Source of the DNA: Casuarina equisetifolia
Taxonomy: Eukaryota; Streptophyta; Magnoliopsida; Fagales; Casuarinaceae
NCBI GenBank assembly: GCA_028551475.1
Contig: CM052358.1
Span: forward strand, 2,048,501 to 2,112,500
Length of the DNA: 64,000 bases
Direction of reading: 5' to 3'
Under the pieces are notes generated by a model, which was given only the letters and a program-made list of their open reading frames with translations, was not told where the DNA came from and searched no databases. Each line of letters begins with the position of its first letter. Within the stretch, counting starts at the first letter, position 1. Position numbers and translations under genes: made by a program. This document shows, one piece after another, positions 47,267 to 59,360 of the stretch.

Positions 47267-50200
47267 AGTAATGAGATCTATTACTCTTTTCTGTAATCTT
47301 AATTAGGATTTTAACTGCTACCTGCTGTTGTATAGCTCTGGGGGCCTCTTGCCTCTGATTTTTATCTTATGAGGCAGTACTATTGCTAGTGATATTGTAT
47401 TGCTTAGCGGTAGAAGAAATAACAAGATTAAGTGAATCGTTATTATCTTCATTACTGCTGTTTCCAGTTTCTTTAGTTTGTTGCTTGTCCACATTTGATT
47501 CTTTTGGACTAAGAATCTGCTTTTGTGCCAATTTCCTTTCCTAGCATTGGAACTCAAAAAATGTAAAAGCTGATAGCAGATGAATGAATTAAGAATTGAG
47601 TGAGCTGTCTTCTATTGTCTAAATTTTGTTTGAGAATTCTTCATATATGGAGGAATAAGTTATTATTCTTAAGTTGGCTTGAAAATATAAATAAACTTTC
47701 TAATATGATGTTAGAGTTTAGGTCCGTGAAATATGACTTTCAATATACAAAACTTTTGATCCATGATAATTGTAAGGAATGAATTAATTTATGTTACTTG
47801 TGAGAGGACATATTAAAAACAACATTAATTGTTTCACATTACTTAAATTCTAGTTGGGAATCCTTAATAATTTATACTCGTGAAACAACTTTTAGATAGG
47901 AATTGCATTTTCTAACATAATTTCCTTTTGTTCTATGATGCTTATCAAACTTGTTTTGTTCCTCCTTTTTCGTATGTTCTTCTCTAGTACTTTTTGAGGT
48001 CAAGCTTGAAATTATACCAGTAAAGCTCCTATTATCCAGCTTATTAAGAACCACAAGCAACATTCCAAGGTCAAATGTTGGGTGCGTTCTTAATCATCCT
48101 TCATAAAGTGGTCTGGCTCCACATTTCTCAATATGCCAAAAAGCAATAATGGTAGTGTTGGACGTGCTAGATGTGGACATTTTCACGCAGTGTTTGTAAT
48201 TCTCTTAATTTTGCCTTTATTTTGAACAAGTTTTTCAAGTTAAAGTTTAAATGTATATATCTTTTTTTAGTTTGACCATTCCTTGGAAAGGATACTCCAC
48301 TATTTGACTCAACAATTTACATAAATGATTAGAGTTGTTTTATTTCAACATGACTTTATTATTTCTACGGTCATCATAGTTAGGATAATAAATCATTCTC
48401 TTATGGTGTTGTTATGGACTTGGTCATAAGTAGAGTTTATGAAGATAATTGATCATTCTTGAAGTTACAAAAGCTTTGAGAGGGATCGTATAACTTGTAT
48501 CAATTGTTTTTAATATAATTGATTATCTTTCAAATAATTTTAGCTTGATCAAGTATTCTTATTCATTGTTTTAAGCATAATTGACCACTTTCATTCCTTT
48601 TATAGAAATTATTTGATCATCTAAAAACTATTTAGTGATTCTTCATCCATATCTATTAGTTGTTTTGAAGAGAACCCCATCATTTGTATTAAAGATGGAT
48701 TTTAGTTTTTAGACGTTCACTTAAGATTTCACAAATGACATGACCAAATGTTGTAATAATACATTTAAATCTCCAACTTTTAATAATGACTAGAGTTAGA
48801 ATTGTTGCAGGTCTATGCAACTTTTAAGAATTATAAGGAATCTTAACCGAAGATGGATAATAAAATGTTGTACTTTGCTCTTCAGTTGCCTTATGATTTA
48901 TAGGTAGTAGTAAGGACGCATTTGGTATCAAATCTGTGCTAAGAAATTAAATATATTTTTTTTCTTGTAAATATTTGCCAGAAAATGTGTTCAATAATCT
49001 TTCCATGATCAATTTAACATCCTTAATGTTCGGAGATTTAATTTATGCCGCTTAAATCCATACCTAGTTAAATTGCCCCAAAAACATGAAAACATCATCC
49101 ATAGCCTTCAATTGCGTGTAATACTCACAACATTTTTGTAGAACTTAAAAAACTATCCAAAAACTGTTCGTAATTCTATATTTTTCTCAAGGAAAATCTT
49201 GAAAGTTGTAAATGTCTCATTCATAAATGCTATCTAAATATAGCTCCCAGCTAGAGAGACACAAAACAAAGCAGGTGGCTGGATGTAATTCCGATTGCAG
49301 CCTACTGACTGCCCCAGATTTTCCTTCAATTGCAAGAATACACTCGCACTATAAAAGTTCAATTTCCATTTCAACTGATTATAATTATTAGAACACTGCA
49401 ACTTGCTTGTATTCACTTCAAAGCTCGACAAATTTTAGATAATCAATGATCAACAATAAGCTGTCCGAACCGTTCTCTAGAGAAATTTTAAACTGCAAAT
49501 CAATCCTTACATAATTCATTGCAGTTGCACAGTTTTCGTACCTTTTGTCTCTTAAGGACTGAAACATGTTGAAAATGGATAGAAAGACCTCTTTAGACTT
49601 CTTGTTCAGAGGCTAATCACTTTGTCCCTGCTTGTGAAAGAGGATGCCTATCAGTTTTTCTCCAGGGCTATTGGAGACAGAAGATCTAAGCTAATTTGAA
49701 AGTTTCCAAAAAGTATAGGGGGTCAGACCATTCAGTTACCTAATTTGTTGCTCGAGTAATCCGAAAACTCAATGGAAAGTGTTGGAGCCAGAGAGGAAGA
49801 GTCACTGCAAATACGCATGGACAGGGAAACACCTATCAAGCAGGATCTTTAGCCTTTTTTGTCAAATTGATGTTCCTCTCTTTCATATTCGATCAACCGT
49901 TTCGATCAAACTGCAATCATTTTAAATAGCTTGTCACCTACCGCTCTCTTGCACAAAATATGATTCAATATTAGCGAGGAAAAGTGAGCTTCCAGTACCA
50001 AAGAGTTGTAGTCTGACCTGCAGACAAGTTAATCTTCATCAAAAGTACTACAGATTTGTCTTTAGGAAGAGGCATGAAGGCGTACTAAAATCCAAAAATA
50101 ACGAAGGTGACTTAGGAGGAAAATCGAATCAATGCTCCCCTATATCAGTACATATTGTACACCATTGATAAGTCCATCCCGTAGTTCGTATACAATGGGC

Positions 50201-50420
50201 ACAGAGTCAGGCACATCAACAGCAGAGAAACATTTTCTTTCTTCCGTGGGTTTTTCTTTTCTTATCTTTCTCTCGGAGGGAGGGAGGGAGGGAGGGAGGG
50301 AAGGAAGGAAAGAATGAGGGGGAAGGGGCGGCTGTGTAAGACCTGGGGTCACAAATAGACTTCTGGTTACAAAACTAACAAACAAGTATGGGGGTAGCAT
50401 GTATCTTATACCTAGTTCTT
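47267..50420. other. Intergenic region between the convergent trihelix and PPR genes
   Basis: Trihelix 3' UTR, then AT-rich DNA. Around 48.48-48.63 kb a theme of about 75 bases, TTGTTTTAA(T/G)(A/C)ATAATTGA followed by CTTTC, appears at least twice in degraded form. The right-hand part should contain the PPR 3' UTR. No further gene recognised. Confidence 0.45.
50274..50310. repeat. (GGGA)n microsatellite
   Basis: Seven GGGA units grading into GGAA units, about 110 bases beyond the PPR stop codon and probably inside its 3' UTR. On the PPR coding strand it reads as a TCCC tract. Confidence 0.9.
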
Positions 50421-52471
50421 TCACAAAGTGATGGGATTCTGATCTTCATCGACCTTGCCAACCGCCTCAAGTATTGATGAGTATGTGATTAGATCATATT
50501 CAAAACCTCTTGAATTCATTTCTTTCATCAGCTTAGCAGCTTCTTCAAACATGCCTGCTCGGCTTAGACAGCCAAGAAGAGTGTTGTAAGAAACTGCATC
50601 TGGTTTAATCTTTGACTGTTTCATCTTTGTGAACAACTCGATAGCCCGCTTTGGGCCACCAACTCTAGCGAAACCATTTAGAATGATATTGTGTGAGTTG
50701 ATGTCTGGATTGCAACCATTTTCTTGCATTGTTCTAAGCAAGGAATGAGCTTCGTCTAACATGCCAGCCCTTACCATACCTGACATGAGTGCATTATAAG
50801 TATAAACATCAGGTTTGCAGCCAAGTTCCTTCATCTCATTAAAAAGATCCACAGCTTCACTGAGACGTCCACTACTTCCAAAGTGTTTGATCATCACGGC
50901 ATAAACACGAGCACTCAAGGGTCCACAATTCTCTTTCAATTCTTGAAATAACTCTTTTGCAGCTTCATACCGTTTTGCTTTTCCTAGACTATTTATCAGG
51001 CTGCAATAGGCAGCTGGACAAGGAGGAAAACCGTTTTCATCCATCTCCTCAAGAAGCAATAAAGCTTTCTCAACTCTATTTGTTTTGCAAAAACCATCAA
51101 TAAGAATTGAATAAGTATACGAGGTGGGAGCCACACCTGTTACCTTCATCTTTTCAAACCATGAGGAAGCCTCAGAAGCTGGAGCTTTGGATTTAAATAA
51201 AGCTTTAATAACAGTGTTATATGTCACAACATTTGGTTTGCACTGCAAAGAATCCATTTCATTAAAAATGTTAAGAACATCTTGGAAACGACCTGCACTT
51301 CCCAAAATGTTTATCAAATTGTTGATGAACACAACATCAGGCTTAACCCCGTCTTTTAGCATATCAATGTAAATATCGTAGGCTTCTTCAATCCTCCCAG
51401 CCCTCCCAAGCCCCCTTATCAATTCTGTATAAGTAAAAACTGTAAGGGCACATCCCTTCTCTTTCATATCCTGGACTAGACCCAAAGCTTTCTCTACCCA
51501 ATCCAGCTTGAAATAAATTCCCAACAACGTTGTATAAATCTTTGCAGTGGGCTGCAAGCCATTCTCTTTCATCTCATCAAACAATCTGATGGCAGAATCC
51601 ACACGCCCCAATTTCCCAAATGCTGATATTAGTGCACTGTATGTCACCGTATCTGGGAGACAACCACCATCATTACACATCTCATTATAAAGCTCATGAA
51701 CTTTCTCATAATGACCTTCTTGCATCAGCATCAAGATCACAGAATTGTAAGTGTGTGCTGTAGGTTTGCACTTGCGACTCTTTATCTGATAAAAAAAAGA
51801 TAGTGCCTTGTTTACCATCTTGGCCTTACCCAAAATTAGGACAATTTCTGATAATTCAGCTGGACCGATAATGCACGAACTCCTAACCATCTCCTGGACT
51901 GTCTTCCACATTTCACCAACTAACCCAGCTTCATCCAAGCAATGGATCAAAGCCAAGTACGTGGTTGAGTCATGTTCAAAGTTTCTCCTCTTCCCTGCCC
52001 ACTTGAAAAACTGAATCTTAACATTGACCTCGATGTCTATCTTCAGAACCTCTCGTACCAATCGATGATCCACTTTCAACTTAAGCACTTCTAATGCCCT
52101 TTCTGCATCAGGCCCCCACTTGAATATTTTCAAAATCCTAATAAATCTCTCATCCAGTATTCGAAGTGAGGGATCCTTCCTTGAAAGCTTTCCCTTTGTG
52201 TGCAAGTTTTGTGTTTCATCTTTCGGTCTAGGTAAATGAAACATGTGGACAATCTCATTCTCTGCTAGTTAAAACCAGAAAGAACACAATTAATACAAAA
52301 ATGTAAGGATACACAAAGCTCTTTACTCATGAGTCCCCTCACATGTTTTACTCAATAGTAAAGCGTTAACATAATCAACACTTTACCTGTTTGCTTAATT
52401 CTTTCACGGAGATATGGCAAAGTTGATATTGATCGCTTCAAAGCCACCGACCCAACAACCATCTTCGCCAT
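50421..52471 (-). CDS. P-class pentatricopeptide repeat protein (At3g16010-like), 2 exons
   Basis: PPR proteins bind organellar RNA base by base and act in its processing, stability or translation. Exon 1 (52471-52387) and exon 2 (52264-50421) join across a 122-base intron, giving 642 residues. The N-terminus (KRSISTLPYLRERIK) is basic, Ser/Leu-rich and free of acids, as in a mitochondrial presequence. From about residue 150 on there are roughly twelve to thirteen 35-residue P-type motifs, recognisable by repeated phrases such as TYNSVI, TYSALISAFGKLGRVDSA and TYNALMSGMVRAGMLDEA. There is no E, DYW or SMR tail, so this is a pure P-class protein. Sequence, length and position beside MFP1 agree with Arabidopsis At3g16010. 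Its RNA target is unknown. The 5' flank is a repeated module also found upstream of mL46. Confidence 0.95.
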
Positions 52472-52510
52472 CGGCAAACTAAATTTCGCTCCACACTGGC
52501 CGGTAACTTG

Positions 52511-53277
52511 CGCTTACTTACACGGATTCATTCTGACATCAAAATGTAAACAACATCATACCATTTATTCCCCAACAACCACCTCCAACTACTATTTTGT
52601 CTCCCCAAAAAATACTATAAAGAATGTAAATACAACCGAAATCCAACACATTTTCAGTGCAGATAGGAATGGTTTTGGAATTTTATCTCGGAAGACTAAA
52701 CTTTGGGCATTTTGAGCCTACCATTTGGAATTTATTTTCAACCCAAGATTTGGACAAATAAGAGAACATTTAGAGGAAAAATATTAACAAAAACTTCATC
52801 AGTTGAAATAGTTTTGAACAACCATAGGAAAAAAATCCAAGCAATTACAAAGTACTCCTAAGGGGCGTTTCCACAAACAGTTGGAAGACGCCGCATCATG
52901 TATACACCGTATAAACATAGAAACAAATATGAAGAGAAGAAAGAGATAGAATACCAGTATTTTTTCGTACAAGAATGCTAGGAAATGAAAGTGGTGCCTG
53001 TTTTCGTTCTACTGAAAAGCGAGGATTCCGGTCTGCATAAAACATCAATGGAGAGGAACTAGAAAATGGTCTTCCGCGACGGGCCTGTTATCATAACACA
53101 TTGCTCGTCAAGAGCTTGAATCAGGGCCCAGATCGTTTAGTATGGCTTTTTATGATTCAAGAAAGTAGCACGGTTTTGCAAGTATGTGGGCCTTGGGCCC
53201 GCTTTGTTTATGTTATTTTGAGTCTTTTGAGTGGTTGTGATGGGCACCAACTCTCGAGTTCAAGTCCTGGTACGTGC
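52511..53277 (-). repeat. Repeated 5' module, copy A (upstream of the PPR gene)
   Basis: This sequence lies just before the PPR start and matches 58231-58938 over almost its whole length and 62455-62770 over its middle. In transcript direction it contains a block GACCGGAAT, then CAGTAGAACG, then TTTCATTTC and GCATTCTTGTACG. A potential donor (CTG/GTATTC at about 52954) and an acceptor (GATGTCAG near 52537) follow, so it probably forms promoter, leader exon and leader intron. The far end has a match to the RNA polymerase III B-box consensus (GTTCAAGTCC at 53258-53267). Confidence 0.8.
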
Positions 53278-53744
53278 CAACTTACAGTGTAAAGCTTTGC
53301 CAAGTAAGAGCATGTCTACGAGATTCCTTGGAATTAGCTGAATCATAAGGCATGGGATTGTGATGAAATTGGGCGAGGTATGGGGCTAGAAGTAGTGTTG
53401 GTCACTTGGGACGTAAACCATCGTAGGTTAGCTGTTAAGACATTTGCTCAAAAGTGTAATAGAATATAATAATCTTAAATTAAATAATTCATAGCCTGCT
53501 ATTAGGCCTAAGGCTTAAGCCTTTCGGCAAAGTAATTGTAAAAATTGTAATAAAAGATTTATGTTTTCTCGATAGGTTTTATAAGATAAAAATGATATAT
53601 ATATATATATATATATATACTTATAGGATATTTTTTAAAGTTTTTTTTCTTTATAATAGAAACAATACAAAACTCTTTATTTGGTACAAAGATGTTTAAT
53701 TTATAAAATTTAGATTATTAACTTGTCAATAAGTTTTAAAGACT
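53278..53744. other. Non-repeated spacer within the duplicated block
   Basis: AT-rich sequence between the two duplicated parts. It includes the AT microsatellite and has no counterpart in the other copy of the duplication. No gene seen. Confidence 0.5.
53594..53619. repeat. (AT)n microsatellite
   Basis: About 13 AT dinucleotides in an AT-rich spacer. Confidence 0.9.
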
Positions 53745-54228
53745 CAAGCGAAAACAATTTCGGACACTGAGCTCTTCTTCTTCCGTTGCCCATAAACTAG
53801 CAGGCTCCAATTTTGGAAGAAGATCCAGTGAAGTACAGATGCTGCTCCCGCAATCATAAGCAAACTTTCAATGCTCAAGTATCAGACCAGGCTTCGATCA
53901 TCAATTCTCCACCTTGTTCGTCTTACCAACCGTTTCAGGTCGCATGCCTTCGGTTCTGACCCCATCATTCGGATAGAGTCGTCTTCACAACTCAGCCTTT
54001 CATCTCGATCTCAACAGATTCTAGCAAGGGAAGAACAGTGACCTACTAGATGAATGGTCCTTTTGTGTATCTGTTCCACATAAGAATCTTTCCGAGTCGC
54101 TATGGGTGATCAGGGCTTTCAAACATCGGAAACATACCCGGTATGAGAATTAAACGATCAGTATTTCTGAATTATGTGTCCCACGCTGGAAGCTTATCTA
54201 AAGTTTGGGTGCCTTATATTCGTAACTA
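53745..54228 (-). repeat. Second duplicated block, copy A
   Basis: Matches 59361-59757 at high identity over stretches such as AGCAGGCTCCAATTTTGG and GAAGATCCAGTGAAGTACAG. It holds two segments missing from the other copy, about 37 bases near 53950 and a longer one near 54100. A protein-like minus-strand frame is open in the other copy but interrupted by a stop here. Confidence 0.85.
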
Positions 54229-54580
54229 AAAGACGAAATGGTTAGGGAAAAAAAATGAATGAGGCTACCCTGAGTGTTGTAAATACTGGCGGGACTCTTT
54301 CATTCTATGTTCTTAGTGGATGAAGTGAATGCTTTATGGTAAAAAGTAAATGACATTTGCAAAAAGATACAAAGATGTAGATGTTCAACATAGACCGTGA
54401 TTACGTTTTTTATACAAGTCCTTGACAACGTGTTGTAAGTTTCAAATCAAACTTTCATTATATGAGATTGTTCAAGTAACAAAAACCAATTAGAAATACA
54501 ACTGAATAAAGATATATCTAAACATAGTTTGTTCTTAGCAACCCAGTAGCCAATAGGACTTCTATCCCTTATTCTATTCT

Positions 54581-55722
54581 TTACCATTCCAACATTTGGT
54601 TGGATACCACATTAGGCATGCCCCTCATCCAACAAGCTTTCAATGGTTCTTGAACTTCGTAAGAAATTTTGCTGGAATAATCTCCAATAAAAGATTGAAA
54701 CCTGGATGTACTAAGGGAGTAGAAGACGTTTATATTGTCTTGAAACATGGGCAAATATATCTTATTACTCATTCCTTTAACCATAGTTGCTTCGATAAAA
54801 GATCCTCCTGCACTGAGATACATCATTGTATTTCCTAAGTTTCTCACTCTATCCCACGTCACTGGCCAAAGAAATTCACCTTCTCTCTGTAATAAATTAG
54901 AGATCTTCACTTTAAAGACATAAATCGGTGTCCTATTCTGGTTGACCACAAACACCACATACAACTTACCATCATCACTTTCCACCAAGTATTTTCGAGA
55001 ACTTGAAGTACATATCATCTCATTTGGAAGGGGAGTTTTGGAAGTATATAAGGTTAGTCTAGATTAGGTGGCAATCGGATCAAAAACTCCTAAATTTCCT
55101 TCAATATCCAAGCAATAGCACAACCCCTTATATAAAACTGGATTGGAAGCTGAGATATAAAATTCTATCCCAATCATGTAGCGATAAGTCCAATTCTTGT
55201 CTCCACGTCTAATGAAGCCAAACTCATACTCACAAACAAACCCAAGGACGAAGCAATCCGAAGAAGTTGGAGGAGAGGAGAAACACATTGTTTGAAATTC
55301 TTTTTCTTTCTTATATTTAGGAAGTTCAACCTTTTCTTTGTGAAGAGATTGAAGAAAAAGATACTAAGGTCATGACTTCGAGTTAAGAGCAACCAACTAT
55401 GTTTTGAGAAGTGGATACGCACATCATATAATTCTGGTATATCTGCATGATCAACACCAAAGTAGGTAGGATGATGAAATTTGCATTCATAGTAGTCCAT
55501 AGATAGCAAACATGGATAAAGAGAATGAGGAGAATCAATCAGGAGTGGCACTTGTCGAACAAGAGAAGTGCCTAATCGCCATGATTTGCATACACCTCGG
55601 AAGGCAGTGAAGTCCCCAACAAAGAGATGTGAGGATACTTTGTGTAGAATATCAAGTGGAAGTTTAGACCATGACCTTTTTGGCTTTTTACGTCTTTCAC
55701 CCATATGCTTGCAAATTGACAC
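54581..55722 (-). pseudogene. F-box/DUF295 (SKIP23-like) gene with one frameshift and one stop
   Basis: The N-terminal part (55722 to about 55340) has an F-box: WSKLPLDILHKVSSHL, then DFTAFRGVCKSWR. The next part, in another frame, reads KEKVELPKYKK, then TMCFSSPPTSSDCFVLGF, GDKNWTYRY and LYKGLCYCLD, a typical DUF295 domain. The change of frame is near 55340, where the first frame reads NLFTK and the second resumes KEKVELP, as expected for loss of one base. An in-frame TAA at 55064-55066 follows DPIAT. The same frame then continues with LVESDDGKLYVVFVV to the end at 54581. Total length is about 380 residues, normal for the family, and all parts are present, so the decay is recent or partly due to sequence error. 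The gene lies inside a duplicated block of about 5.7 kb. Confidence 0.85.
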
Positions 55723-57130
55723 ATGAAATGCACCTGAGTAAGAAGTTCAATTGAAAGTTATAATTGCAAAAAGAGGAACACAAACACAATGGTAAAAGGA
55801 CTACTATTTGCTTTATGTGTTGGAGTCAATAGTGAAACATGACATAATAAGAGCATTGTAATGAAGATGGTTTAAAAAGAAATTGTACTCTAAAGTGAAC
55901 GAATCCCCAAATAGTAGAACCAACAACTAGAATTGTTTAATTACAAATTCTTGTATTTTGGAATTTCAAATTCATCCTATATATAAAAGAAGATTTGCAT
56001 AAAAGTAAAATATAAGGACACGGAAAGAAGAAGAAAAAGAAGAATTAATGGGAGGGAACAAGATCAATTACTCACCAGTGAAATTTAGGAGTAAGGACTT
56101 TGGTTTGTAAGCTTGTTTGATAAGGAGCAAGACCAAGAGAAAACCAAAGAAAAATAAGAAACTCCAACCAAATAACAATCTCCAAATTTTAATTTATCAA
56201 AATACATACAAACTAAACTCTACCTTAGATAAACTCTTTTAAGTGGTTTGGTTATTTCCTTGGTAATTGCTTGTCTATTTGATAATTGTTTAATAGTGAG
56301 TATTGATAGTTAACTTTTTTCTAATTTCATTGTTTTCATACAATTTGGTAGAAAAGATATATAACATAAATAAAAAATTAGAAGAAATCGGAGACAACAT
56401 ATTTTGGCATTATACAACATTTTTTTAAAAATAAAAATACCTTTTTGAGAAGAGCTCAAGCTCTCTTCTCTTGCGCTCTAGCCTCCCACCGAACTGAGCC
56501 AACATTTCTCACCTGAAATTATTGAAAGTACACATTAAATAACAAAAACAATTAACCGTAAGCAATGGTGGATTGATTCCTTTATTGTCTAGCTACCTAT
56601 TACCAATGATTGGCGGAGCAGGGATAGATCAAGCAATGCAAGGTTGTCTCTTCATTATAGAGTTGTCATCCAACCAATCAATAATGAGACTAGTATATTC
56701 TATTAAATGAATAAAAAAACCAAATAATAAACTACGAAGACCAGCAGGAGCAGATCACATCTTTCCTTCTGTTGCTACGTTACCCAACTGCAAGATTAAT
56801 GGAGGATTGAAATAAAGCAAAATAAAGAATCAAGAAAGAGACTTTCATTAAACATTTATTGAATTGAAAAAAAGGACACAAAAAGTAAAGTAGTGGAAAG
56901 ATTAGTAGTTTGATCATTGGATTTCAGGTTTTCTAAATCGGGTCAGGAAAACACTCGGCAACTAACGTCAAAATCTGACGTGCACTACTTTAGCGTGGTG
57001 CTGTTGGAAGAGGTGTAGGATGCTCGTTATTAACACTTACAAATTTACGCCATTATTAAAAATGTACAATAACAAAAAAATTGATAGAAAGGAAGAAGAG
57101 GCAACATACCAAACAGAGGATTCAAAAAAG
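55723..57130. other. Upstream region of the DUF295 F-box gene
   Basis: A purine-rich, AT-rich region that may hold leader exons of the F-box gene. No coding frame of note. Confidence 0.4.
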
Positions 57131-57239
57131 TGCAGGCCTTAGTTTCTCTTCTCGGTGTCTACTTTATATCTGCTCCATAATGAGATGGGAGTCAAAAGAA
57201 ATTAAAAAGAAGGAACGATGTTATATCACAAAATAAGAA

Positions 57240-57592
57240 ACCTATTTAGTTCACAAAAGAGATGGTAGCACAAAAAGGAAAAGAATAAAGAACCCAAAAA
57301 GAGAAGAGTGGCCAAGAAAAAAAAAAAAAAGATAGAGCCAAAACAAAATTAAAGAATAGAAGAAACTACAGATAATATCTGTTCAAAGGATTCCATTTTC
57401 ATAAAACTTAAGACGTAATTGGAGATCCTTGCACTAGATTTAACAGATCAAACAGAAGATCAGAGCAGATAAGAAAAGAGATGGGAGGAAAAAGGAAAAA
57501 AAAAAATAAGGAACGTATAAATTTTACAGATTAGAAGAGAGATGGAAACAGAAAAAGAAAAAATAATAAGAAACATATATAGATCTACAATC
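57240..57592 (+). repeat. Purine-rich imperfect direct repeats, unit about 60 bases
   Basis: A theme AAAGAGATGG, then an A/G run with GGAAA(A/G), then GGAACGTATA or GAAACATATA occurs near 57255, 57475 and 57535. The last two copies are adjacent and most alike. Confidence 0.55.
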
Positions 57593-57639
57593 AAAGAGTC
57601 AACCTCGCAACCAATAAAACTGAAAAAATATAAAATTTA

Positions 57640-58090
57640 CCACATCTGATGTTGAAGTACATTTCTTCATAGGACTGTATTGTAGACTGTCATGATTAGA
57701 AGAGGGAATTAAAAGAAATTTGCTGTCAGCATCGGTGCCTTAAAACAGAACCACAAAAGATAGGGAACATTGCCATAAAGGATAAAGAACCATTATTGTG
57801 CAGTATCAAGATTTAAGAAACAAATCCTCAAATAATTTGGTCAGCATTGTCATCCTAAAAACAGAACTATAAAAGACAAAGATCATTATTGTGGACCATC
57901 CTGATTTAGAAAAGGAATCTTAAAAGAATTTGCTCAGTATTTCGGCTTTAAAAAGACCGTTATCATACACTGTATCACTGAGAAAAGAATTCAAAAAATT
58001 TTTGCTCAACATTACTCCTTGACAACATAGGCATAAAAATGAGGAATCATCATAATAATCATGGAAACGAGATCTAAGAAAAATTTATAC
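57640..58090 (+). repeat. Decayed tandem repeat, 4 units of 70-120 bases
   Basis: Units start near 57718, 57838, 57929 and 57998 with TTTGCTGTCAGCAT, TTTGGTCAGCATTG, TTTGCTCAGTATTT and TTTGCTCAACATTA. Each then has a CCTTAAAA-like block, an AAC(C/T)A block, CATTATTGTG or close variants, and a GATTTAGAAA block. Length varies by internal deletion. Confidence 0.75.
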
Positions 58091-58230
58091 TAATTCCTTT
58101 CAAATTTCAAGATGTCTGTGTGACCTGTCAAGTAATGCATTAAAATTGCCTTGCTTGCCTTGTTTGGAAAGCAGACCTCTGTTAGAGGCTTTCAAATTTC
58201 AAAACTTGTGTCTGGCCTGTGAAATGTTTG

Positions 58231-58938
58231 TGCTCACTTACACGGATTCATTCTGACATCAAAACGTAAACAACATACATACCTTAATCCCTGACAGCCA
58301 CCCTCCAACAACTATTTTGTCTTCCCAAAAAATACTATAAAGAATGTAAATACAAACCCAAATCCAACAGATTTTCACCGCAGATTAGGAATGGTTCTGG
58401 AATTTTATATCGGAAGACTAACTTTTCGGCATTTTGTGTCAACTGTTTGCATTTATTTTCAACCCAAGATTTGGACACATCAGAGATTATTATTAAGAGG
58501 AAAAAGATTAACAAAAACTTCAGCAGTTGAAATAGTCTTGAAAAGCCAGAGGAAAAAAATCCAAACAACTACAAAGTACTGAGAGAGACAGAGTACCTGT
58601 GTTTTCTCGTACAGGAATGCTAGAAAATGAAAGTGGTGCCCGTTTTCGTTCTACTGAAAAGCGATTATTCCGGTCTGCATAAACCTCAATGGAGAGAAGA
58701 AGGGCTTCTGTGACGGGCCTGTTTTCATAACGCATTGCGCGTCGAGAGTTTTGAGATTACCTATCCACAATTGCATCAGGGCCCAGATCATTTGGGGTGG
58801 CTTTTTATGATTCAAGTAAGTAGTTCAATTGTTGCTAGTATGTGAGCATTGGGCCTCGTTCTGTGTATGTTGTTTTTGAGTCTTTTGAGTGGTTGTGAAT
58901 TACAACGGAGTAGGCACTCAAGTTCGAATCCTGGTATG
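58231..58938 (-). repeat. Repeated 5' module, copy B (orphan)
   Basis: Matches 52511-53277 along its length but lacks a segment of about 90 bases (the CGTTTCCACAAACAG part) that copies A and C both have. No gene start follows it on the minus strand: the repeats at 57.2-58.1 kb do. The donor-like CACAG/GTACTC near 58597 and the B-box match GTTCGAATCC at 58922-58931 are conserved. Confidence 0.85.
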
Positions 58939-59360
58939 TTAGTAATACATTATTATTCAAAGTTTTTTTGACACTTGGTTTTTTTAAGGTTTCTCTTTCT
59001 TTGATCATCACGAGCCTTCTCTATGCTATGCAATAGATGCCAAGCAAAATGGAGGGATTAAGGTCAGATGGAGGGATTCCTACCTTCTGAAGTGGTTCCT
59101 TCTGCTTGGGACTAGAGCCAATTGGATCCATGCACAGTGACATATTCATGGTATTTCACTTTAAAGATCACACTATAAATCCACCATTAAGAACATTCCA
59201 TCACCTTATGTCACAGCTACAAATTATTGAGAGATTCATCTCTATCACCAGTCTTTTGCTTTGGCCGTAGTCATCAACAGTTGGCTGCTGCTCAGAGTCT
59301 GGCCATGGCATGAAAGCCAGATGACTGGTGTCTTCGGGGTGCTACCGAATGGTGGAAACG
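58939..59360. other. Non-repeated spacer between duplicated blocks
   Basis: Not alignable by eye to 53278-53744, the equivalent spacer in the other copy. No gene seen. Confidence 0.5.
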
